Positions 58,338-64,000 of a DNA stretch of 64,000 nt are shown here, in pieces. Source of the DNA: an uncultured Parasphingopyxis sp. (GTDB taxonomy: Bacteria > Pseudomonadota > Alphaproteobacteria > Sphingomonadales > Sphingomonadaceae); assembly GCA_947259005.1 (NCBI GenBank), contig CAMYKP010000006.1:124001-188000 (forward strand). Reading direction: 5' to 3'. Made by a program: the position numbers and the translations under genes. The notes below the pieces were generated by a model. The model saw only the letters and a list, made by a program, of their open reading frames with translations, searched no databases and was not told where the DNA came from. How positions within the stretch are numbered: position 1 is the first letter of the stretch; each line of letters begins with the position of its first letter.

Positions 58338-59239
58338 GCGAAAGATGTGCCTACCGGGATAGGAAAACCGCGAAGCAGGTCGCCAGTCGCCATCGCGCCT
58401 TTCCCCGCCCGCTGGACGAGCGTGGGACGGATCGCGCCGTCTTGGCAGGCGATGGTTAGCTCATCGTCAAGCACCATGCCCGGTACGCCATCGCCCTCGA
58501 CAATCTCGGCCGCCAATATCTTGATCCGCTCTCCCTCATATTCGACGAACGCACCCGGCATTGGATTGAAAGCGCGCACGGTGCGCTCAACGAGTTCGGC
58601 AGATTGTGCGAAATCGAGCCGCGCTTCGGCCTTGCTGATCTTTTCTGCATAGGTTGCTAACGCATCATTCTGCGGCTCGGGCTCAAGCCCTTTCAGTTCC
58701 GACAAGGTTTCGCAGACAAGGGTTGCGCCCATTTGAGCCAACTCATCCGTCAGCTCTCCGGCGGTTTTCCCGTCTATTGGTGTTTCCGCTTTGGCCAGCA
58801 TCGGTCCCGTATCCAGCCCGCGCTCCATCTGCATGATCGTGATGCCGGTTTCCGCATCCCCGGCCAGTATAGCGCGTTGGACAGGCGCTGCGCCGCGCCA
58901 GCGGGGCAAAAGCGAACCATGAATGTTGATGCATCCGTATTTTGGCGCATCGAGAATCGCCTGATTGAGGATCAGCCCATAAGCGGCAACCACCGCAACA
59001 TCGGCATTGAGAGCGGCAAAGGCTGCTTTTTGCTCGTCCGGTTTGAGGCTGGCGGGCGTTCGCACCTCAAGCCCCAAACGCTCCGCTTCCTGCTGTACGG
59101 CTGAGGCGCGCGGCTTCTTGCCCCGTCCTGCCGGGCGCGGCGGCTGGCTGTAAACCGCGACAATATCATGCCCGAAATCGCTGAGCGCTTTCAGCGCCGG
59201 CACCGCAAAATCGGGCGTTCCCATGAAAATGATCCGCAT
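58334..59239 (-). CDS. fmt: methionyl-tRNA formyltransferase
   Basis: Formylates initiator Met-tRNA using 10-formyl-tetrahydrofolate. The start [16 protein letters not shown] is the family N-terminus; upstream in-frame ATGs give a non-homologous leader. The folate/formyl site is [15 protein letters not shown] with the catalytic Asn/His, and the C-terminal OB-like domain ends the 301 residues. Divergent from recR, which begins 53 bases away. Confidence 0.97.
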   Translation of the reverse strand: MRIIFMGTPDFAVPALKALSDFGHDIVAVYSQPPRPAGRGKKPRASAVQQEAERLGLEVRTPASLKPDEQKAAFAALNADVAVVAAYGLILNQAILDAPKYGCINIHGSLLPRWRGAAPVQRAILAGDAETGITIMQMERGLDTGPMLAKAETPIDGKTAGELTDELAQMGATLVCETLSELKGLEPEPQNDALATYAEKISKAEARLDFAQSAELVERTVRAFNPMPGAFVEYEGERIKILAAEIVEGDGVPGMVLDDELTIACQDGAIRPTLVQRAGKGAMATGDLLRGFPIPVGTSFA

Positions 59240-59292
59240 GGTTATGCTTGAACCGCTTGGCAAAGGGGAGCGCAACCCCATAATGAAGTTTC

Positions 59293-59889
59293 ATGGCATC
59301 CGTAGAGATCGATCAACTGACCAATGCACTGGCCCGCCTGCCCGGGCTGGGGCCGCGATCTGCCCGCCGCGCCGTGCTCCATCTCCTCAAAAAGCGGGAA
59401 GGTTCGCTCGTCCCGCTGCTGCGCGCGCTGGAAACGGTCGACGCTAAACTCGCAACCTGCAGCATCTGCGGTAATGTCGATACCAGCGATCCTTGCGGCG
59501 TCTGCACGGACGCAAAGCGCGATGCGCGCTCCTTATGCGTTGTCGAGGAGGTTTCCGACCTGTGGGCGCTCGACCGTTCCCGCCTGTTTCCCGGTCGTTT
59601 CCATGTGCTCGGCGGCAGGCTTTCCGCGCTGGACGGTATCCGGCCCGAAGACCTTGGCATCGATACGCTGATCGGCCGTGTCGCTGGCGGCGATATCGAC
59701 GAGGTGGTTCTGGCGATGAATGCCACGCTGGAAGGGCAGACCACTGCCCATTATCTGGCCGAACGGCTCGAAACCTATCCCGTGCGCATAACCCAGCTTG
59801 CCCATGGCTTACCCGTAGGCGGCGAGCTTGATTATCTGGACGAGGGGACACTGGCCCAGGCATTGCGAGCAAGACGCCCGGTATCTTGA
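59293..59889 (+). CDS. recR: recombination mediator RecR
   Basis: DNA repair protein acting with RecO and RecF in gap repair. The 198 residues contain the N-terminal HhH-like [18 protein letters not shown], a C4 zinc motif ([16 protein letters not shown]) at about residues 56-71, and the Toprim domain ([16 protein letters not shown], then [16 protein letters not shown]). It lies 31 bases before def. Confidence 0.97.
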   Translation: MASVEIDQLTNALARLPGLGPRSARRAVLHLLKKREGSLVPLLRALETVDAKLATCSICGNVDTSDPCGVCTDAKRDARSLCVVEEVSDLWALDRSRLFPGRFHVLGGRLSALDGIRPEDLGIDTLIGRVAGGDIDEVVLAMNATLEGQTTAHYLAERLETYPVRITQLAHGLPVGGELDYLDEGTLAQALRARRPVS

Positions 59890-59920
59890 CCTCAATCGAG
59901 GCAATTCCTACCTAAACCCC

Positions 59921-60481
59921 ATGGCCATTCTCCCTATCATCGAAGCGCCCGATCCGCGCCTGAAAACCGTCTCCGAACCCGTGGAGGCGGTAACGGACGA
60001 GCATCGCACGCTGATCGCTGACATGTTCGAGACAATGTATGACGCGCCCGGTATCGGCCTTGCCGCGATCCAGGTTGGGGTGCCGAAGCGTATCCTCGTC
60101 ATCGACCTGCAGGAGCCGGTGGAGCATGATCATGAGGAAGGCGAACATTGCGACCATGACCATGGCGTGATCCGCGATCCGCGCGTCTTTATCAATCCGG
60201 AGATCCTCGATCCGTCAGACACCATGCGCACCTATGAAGAAGGCTGCCTTTCGGTGCCCGATCAGTTTGCCGATGTCGATCGACCGGACGCCGTGACCGC
60301 CCGCTGGCTCGACGAGAATGGCGAGCAGCATGAAGAACGGATCGAAGGCATGCTCGCGACCTGCCTACAGCATGAGATGGACCATCTGGAGGGGATTCTC
60401 TTCATCGACCATCTGTCGCGCCTCAAGCGCCAGATGGTGCTCAAAAAACTTGAGAAGGCGCGGAAACTGCAGGCCGCATAG
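59921..60481 (+). CDS. def: peptide deformylase with His-rich insertion
   Basis: Metalloenzyme removing the formyl group from nascent N-termini. 186 residues, start [14 protein letters not shown]. All three motifs are present: [10 protein letters not shown] (residues 45-53), EEGCLSVP with metal ligand Cys109, and QHEMDHLEG with His151, Glu152 and His155. Between strands, residues 67-81 form an unusual acidic His-rich loop ([15 protein letters not shown]) with five histidines and one cysteine. This is not part of the core fold and might bind a metal. It is near fmt but on the opposite strand. Confidence 0.96.
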   Translation: MAILPIIEAPDPRLKTVSEPVEAVTDEHRTLIADMFETMYDAPGIGLAAIQVGVPKRILVIDLQEPVEHDHEEGEHCDHDHGVIRDPRVFINPEILDPSDTMRTYEEGCLSVPDQFADVDRPDAVTARWLDENGEQHEERIEGMLATCLQHEMDHLEGILFIDHLSRLKRQMVLKKLEKARKLQAA

Positions 60482-60716
60482 CTTCAACGGTCGTTTATCG
60501 TTGCATTGTTGGAAAATGTCTGACTCGGTACAATTTTGTTGCTGTTACCGCGAACGGCGTAAAACCGCCAAATAGCGAACGAATCGTCGTGCGTACACTT
60601 TGCAAACTTCGACCGATTTGGCGGCGCGGTGCCGGGTATGACATGCGGTGAATCAGGCGCTTGTGCAGACCCCGACGATGGCCTAGGTTCCCGCTTCGTT
60701 CTCACAGGAAATTGCC

Positions 60717-62096
60717 ATGGATCCACTTGTTGTCAGTCTGGTCATCATTGCCGCGCTGGTGGTCGGCGCGGTGCTGGGCTGGCTTGCCAATGGGCGCAGT
60801 GCGGCGCCGCTGCGCGAGGAAAATACGCGGTTGCGGGCCGAAGGCGAAACTGTTGCTCGCGACCTGCGGACCGCGCTGGACGGGGTTCGCGACGAGCGGG
60901 ATGCGGCCCAGCGCGAACTGGCGGGGCTGAAAGCATCGGCCGAAGAACGCGACAGGGCGTTCGAGGTGAGGTTGACCGAGTTGCGCGAAGCCAAAGAGGC
61001 GCTCACGGCGCAATTCAGCGAAGTCGGCGCGAAAATGCTTGGCGAGGCACAGAAGCAGTTTCTCGAGCGCGCCGATGCGCGGTTCAACCAGGCCGGCGAG
61101 AAAAGCGAAGAGCGGCTGAAACAGCTGCTCAATCCGGTCGGCGAACGGCTCAAGGCTTATGAAGATCAGGTCGGCAAGGTCGAGAAGGACCGCACAGAAG
61201 CCTATGGTGACCTGAAAGGCATGATGGAGCAGATGCGCGCCGGGCAGGAGCGGGTGCAGACCGAAGCGGCCCGCCTCGTCAATTCGCTGCGTAACGCGCC
61301 CAAGGCCCGAGGACGCTGGGGCGAACAGCAGCTGCGCAATGTGCTCGAAAGCTGCGGGCTTGCCGAACATACCGATTTCCAGACAGAGGTCAGCATCGAC
61401 AGCGAAGAGGGGCGGCTGCGGCCCGACGCGATTATCACCGTGCCGGGCGGGCGCTCATTGGTGATTGACGCCAAGGTGTCGCTCAACGCCTATCAGGATG
61501 CATTCGGGGCCGAGGATGACGGGGAGCGTGAAACGGCGCTGGCGCGGCATAGCCTGTCCATGAAAACGCATATCGATGGCCTATCGCGGAAGGCCTATTG
61601 GGATCAGTTCGCCGACGCGCCCGATTATGTGATCATGTTTGTTCCCGGCGAGCATTTTTTAACGGCCGCGCTGGAGCATGATGCCAGCCTCTGGGATCAC
61701 GCCTTCGAAAAACGTGTACTCCTTGCCACGCCGACGAACCTGATCGCCATCGCCCGTACGGTTTCGGCAGTGTGGCGTCAGGAAGGACTGGCGCGGGAAG
61801 CGAAGCAGATCGGGCAGCTCGGCAAGGACATGTATGACCGGCTGGCTGTCGCAGCGGGACATCTCAAGACCGTGGGCAGCGGCCTCAGTACGGCGGTCAA
61901 CAATTACAACAAGTTCGTCGGCAGTTTCGACCGGAACGTGATGTCCACGGCGCGGCGCTTTCAGGAGCTCAATATCGAAACGGGCAAGCGCGATCTTGAA
62001 GATGTCCCGCCGATAGAAGCCCTGCCACGGCAATCGGCGACTGACGCAACACCGGCATTGGAAGCTGGCAATGACGACGAAAAGGCCGCCGAGTAA
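60717..62096 (+). CDS. rmuC: DNA recombination protein RmuC
   Basis: A 459-residue protein of the RmuC family, thought to limit inversion or rearrangement at repeats and carrying a nuclease-like core. It has an N-terminal membrane helix (about residues 4-22), a long coiled coil (about residues 30-170), and the conserved core RGRWGEQQLRNVLESCGL and RSLVIDAKVSLNAYQDA with restriction-endonuclease-like acidic residues. A GGA precedes the ATG. The 235 bases upstream show no clear gene or structure. Confidence 0.92.
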   Translation: MDPLVVSLVIIAALVVGAVLGWLANGRSAAPLREENTRLRAEGETVARDLRTALDGVRDERDAAQRELAGLKASAEERDRAFEVRLTELREAKEALTAQFSEVGAKMLGEAQKQFLERADARFNQAGEKSEERLKQLLNPVGERLKAYEDQVGKVEKDRTEAYGDLKGMMEQMRAGQERVQTEAARLVNSLRNAPKARGRWGEQQLRNVLESCGLAEHTDFQTEVSIDSEEGRLRPDAIITVPGGRSLVIDAKVSLNAYQDAFGAEDDGERETALARHSLSMKTHIDGLSRKAYWDQFADAPDYVIMFVPGEHFLTAALEHDASLWDHAFEKRVLLATPTNLIAIARTVSAVWRQEGLAREAKQIGQLGKDMYDRLAVAAGHLKTVGSGLSTAVNNYNKFVGSFDRNVMSTARRFQELNIETGKRDLEDVPPIEALPRQSATDATPALEAGNDDEKAAE

Positions 62097-62099
62097 TCC

Positions 62100-62522
62100 T
62101 CAGGGCGTTCCGCCGCAGCCTTGGAGAGGCACGCGTCCGTCTTCGGTTACGATCACCGAGGCCGGATAAGCCGCGCCACTCATCGAATCGTTGCAGGCCG
62201 TGTCCATAATCTCAACAATCAGTGCATCGGTGACATAGCGCCGGCCGCCATCAAATTCTTCCGCTTCGGGTGTATTCACAGTGACCCGCCGTTCGCCATA
62301 GTCCGCCTCATAAGTCATGATGTCGTCATAGATGCGAACGATCCAGCCCGGCTCCTGCCCGACGGCGCGAAAAATCGGCGTCTCTTCGTCCTCGGCTGCA
62401 GGCGTTTCGTCCTCAGCAACGATACTCGGGGAATCCTGGACATCTGAACTAAGCTCGCCTTCGCAGCCGCCAAGGACGAGGAGGCTCGCCGAGAGCAATC
62501 CGGCAAAAACTGATGTGCGCAT
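62100..62522 (-). CDS. COG3650-like membrane lipoprotein
   Basis: A 140-residue lipoprotein with a clear lipobox (LLVLGGCEGE, Cys near residue 20), then an acidic linker and a small conserved domain containing FRAVGQEPGWIVRIYDD and ALIVEIMDTACNDSMSG. The two late cysteines (TACND and QGCGG) could form a disulfide. This resembles the COG3650/heat-shock-HslJ-like lipoproteins. The start is set at 62522 because the signal peptide begins there. It lies one base after the tiny lipoprotein gene and converges with rmuC. Confidence 0.78.
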   Translation of the reverse strand: MRTSVFAGLLSASLLVLGGCEGELSSDVQDSPSIVAEDETPAAEDEETPIFRAVGQEPGWIVRIYDDIMTYEADYGERRVTVNTPEAEEFDGGRRYVTDALIVEIMDTACNDSMSGAAYPASVIVTEDGRVPLQGCGGTP

Positions 62523-62523
62523 A

Positions 62524-62619
62524 TCAATAGACCTCGTCATCATAAAGGGGTTCACCGCCCGCATACGTCGTCGCGCAGGCTGCCAGGGCGAGCAGCAGTG
62601 CAAAGCCGATAAAGCGCAT
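62524..62619 (-). CDS. 31-residue lipoprotein (entericidin-sized)
   Basis: A very short gene encoding a 31-residue protein. The first 15 residues are a lipoprotein signal (MRFIGFALLLALAAC, lipobox LAAC), leaving a mature peptide of only 17 residues (CATTYAGGEPLYDDEVY). The ATG shares its A with the P450 stop codon (TGATG), and its own stop ends one base before the start of the next lipoprotein. The three genes look translationally coupled. Function unknown; it resembles entericidin-like small lipoproteins only in size and signal. Confidence 0.6.
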   Translation of the reverse strand: MRFIGFALLLALAACATTYAGGEPLYDDEVY

Positions 62620-64000
62620 CACACATCCTTCCTGCGTCGTTCAAGATTGAGCCTGATACCATTTTCCGAGCGCAAGGTCAGCCTCGCAATCGGTTCGGGC
62701 ACATGGCCCTCGACCGGGGAGACCGTCCAGTCACGCATGATCGTTGCCAATATGATCACCGCTTCCTGCAAGGCGAAGGCCGCGCCGAGGCAGACACGCG
62801 GGCCTTTGGAGAAGGGCAGATAGGCCTTTTGTTCGGACGCTTTGGTCACAGCGCGGCTGAACCGATCCGGATCGAAAACATCGGGATCGGCCCAATGCTC
62901 GGTATGGCGATGCTCTAGAAGTGGCGATACGAACAGGATCGCGCCGGGCAGGATCTGCTTGCCGCGCATTTCCTCGGCCTCCGTCGCATCGCGGGGGATG
63001 AAGGCGACCGGGGGATAAAGGCGCAATGTTTCGCGAAACACATCGCGGGTAAAGGGCAGGTGGCGCATCTTTTCAAATTCCAGCGGCCCATCGGCAAAAA
63101 CCGCATCGGCTTCCGCCTGCATCCGTGTCTGGACGTCCGGGCATTGCGCGATCAGGTATAGCGCCCAGGCCAGCGCCGAGGCCGATGTTTCATGCCCTGC
63201 GAGGAACATGATCCCGATCTGGTCCACAAGCTCGCGCTCGTCGAACCGCTTGCCGGTTTCGGGGTCTTCGGCGTTTATGAAACTTGCCAGCAGATCGCGT
63301 TCGGGAACTGTCTCGCCCTTTTCGATAGCGGCAAGTCGTTCGCGCACCGGTTCGTGGAGCAGTTCGCGGATCGTCGCGGCAGACCGCTTTGCCCGCAGTC
63401 GGCCGATTGACAGCCATTGCGGCACACCGGCGAGCGTCCAGACGCCATGCTGCCAGGCGAGATGCTGGAAGCGCTCGAAATTTTCGAAGATGATCTCGGC
63501 CTCTTCGCGCGTGAAGGCCCGCGAATATATCGTGCGGAAAATAACATCAGCAGTGACATGCGTCATTTCGAGGTCGATTTGCGTCTCAGGCCCGGCTGCG
63601 CCTTCCGCGAAACGCGCCGCCATGGCGTCTGCTGCCTCCCGCATCAGCGGGAAGATCGCCTTGATCCGCGTGCCTTCGAAGGCCGGGTCCATCATCCGGC
63701 GCTGCTGCCTCCACAGATCCCCGTTCGATACGAATATGCTTTCGCCCAGCAGCAGCTCGAGCATGGTCGCCATCAGGTCTGACTTGGGATAGCGATCGAC
63801 ATCGCCAAGCAGGATCTGCTGCACAAGATCGGGCTGGTTGACGAAGTACATTGTCCGGCGCGGCAGGCGCACTTCGCCCAGTTTCATCGAATAGCTGTTG
63901 GCGTACAGCGGTGCTGTCGAGGAATGGAAGCTCTTAACCAGGCGTGCGAGAGGCCCCAGTTTTTTCGGATTACCCGCAGGCTTGGGAGGCGTAAAACCGG
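62619..64000 (-). CDS. cytochrome P450 (5' end cut by window)
   Basis: A heme-thiolate monooxygenase. The frame stays open to base 64000 with P450-like sequence (PPKPAGNPKKLGPLARLVKS), so the true start lies outside. About 460 codons are visible. The I-helix motif is LAGHETSASAL, the K-helix ExxR is in FRETLRLYPP, and the heme ligand Cys is in FSKGPRVCLGAAFALQ. There is no redox partner gene nearby. The substrate is unknown; the sequence belongs to the CYP4/BM3-like broad class by motif style only. Confidence 0.93.
   Translation of the reverse strand, partial: GFTPPKPAGNPKKLGPLARLVKSFHSSTAPLYANSYSMKLGEVRLPRRTMYFVNQPDLVQQILLGDVDRYPKSDLMATMLELLLGESIFVSNGDLWRQQRRMMDPAFEGTRIKAIFPLMREAADAMAARFAEGAAGPETQIDLEMTHVTADVIFRTIYSRAFTREEAEIIFENFERFQHLAWQHGVWTLAGVPQWLSIGRLRAKRSAATIRELLHEPVRERLAAIEKGETVPERDLLASFINAEDPETGKRFDERELVDQIGIMFLAGHETSASALAWALYLIAQCPDVQTRMQAEADAVFADGPLEFEKMRHLPFTRDVFRETLRLYPPVAFIPRDATEAEEMRGKQILPGAILFVSPLLEHRHTEHWADPDVFDPDRFSRAVTKASEQKAYLPFSKGPRVCLGAAFALQEAVIILATIMRDWTVSPVEGHVPEPIARLTLRSENGIRLNLERRRKDV

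Noticed and set aside
60482..60716. Possible small gene or RNA between def and rmuC
   Set aside because: No convincing frame with a ribosome site and no clear stem-loop/terminator pair; reported as intergenic.

Overview
The window looks like a chromosomal segment of an alphaproteobacterium of the order Sphingomonadales. The basis is its moderately high GC content, densely packed genes with many 1-4 bp start/stop overlaps, the lapA-pyrF-trpF-trpB-trpA-accD-folC arrangement, the tig/clpP/clpX/lon/HU order, and a complete exosortase A (XrtA) exopolysaccharide locus of the kind common in this order. Genus cannot be assigned from the sequence alone.

Layout. 1-3.6 kb: UvrD/PcrA helicase (cut by the window start), a small unknown protein, rsmD and an RluB-type pseudouridine synthase, all on the minus strand. 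3.7-6.6 kb: an AmpG-like MFS permease, a membrane-anchored TPR protein and a DUF6628-like protein. 6.7-12.9 kb: a minus-strand operon lapA-pyrF-trpF-trpB-(unknown membrane protein)-trpA-accD-folC, joining tryptophan, pyrimidine, fatty-acid and folate synthesis. 13.1-24.2 kb: tRNA-Leu, then a protein quality-control block (trigger factor with a Lys/Ala/Pro tail, a GT2 glycosyltransferase, ClpP, ClpX, an opposite-strand DUF3857/transglutaminase/TPR protein, Lon, HU). 24.3-26.6 kb: tRNA-Val, tRNA-His, a leucine-dehydrogenase-like enzyme and an EamA transporter. 26.7-31.6 kb: a cytochrome c maturation operon ccmCDEFGHI, without ccmA or ccmB. 31.6-36.3 kb: alanine dehydrogenase, Kup potassium transporter, a MobA-like nucleotidyltransferase, a 2H phosphoesterase and a DUF3775-like acidic protein.

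36.4-38.2 kb is the accessory island. A complete tRNA-Met gene is followed 1.67 kb later by an exact 60-bp copy of its 3' half plus 11 downstream bases. Between the two copies lie AT-rich DNA and one gene for a secreted, probably outer-membrane, protein. This is the structure left by site-specific integration into a tRNA gene, but no integrase is present.

38.3-57.6 kb: trxB, then the XrtA locus. A minus-strand arm (GNAT acyltransferase, acyl carrier protein, two alpha/beta hydrolases) diverges from a plus-strand arm: acyl-CoA ligase, PLP decarboxylase, Wza-like export lipoprotein, Wzz/GumC chain-length protein, tyrosine autokinase, outer-membrane barrel, ExeA-like ATPase, polysaccharide deacetylase, FemAB-like protein, glycosyltransferase, exosortase A fused to EpsI, and an asparagine-synthase-type amidotransferase. 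Together these would build, modify and export a polysaccharide and sort PEP-CTERM proteins to the surface. No PEP-CTERM substrate is in the window. The ACP/ligase/decarboxylase/hydrolase subset looks like a small biosynthetic pathway whose product is unknown.

57.6-64 kb: truA and fmt (minus), recR and def (plus; the deformylase has a His-rich insertion), rmuC, a COG3650-like lipoprotein, a 31-residue lipoprotein, and a cytochrome P450 cut by the window end. There is no gene-free stretch longer than 300 bases; the longest is the 290 bases between tRNA-Met and the island gene.
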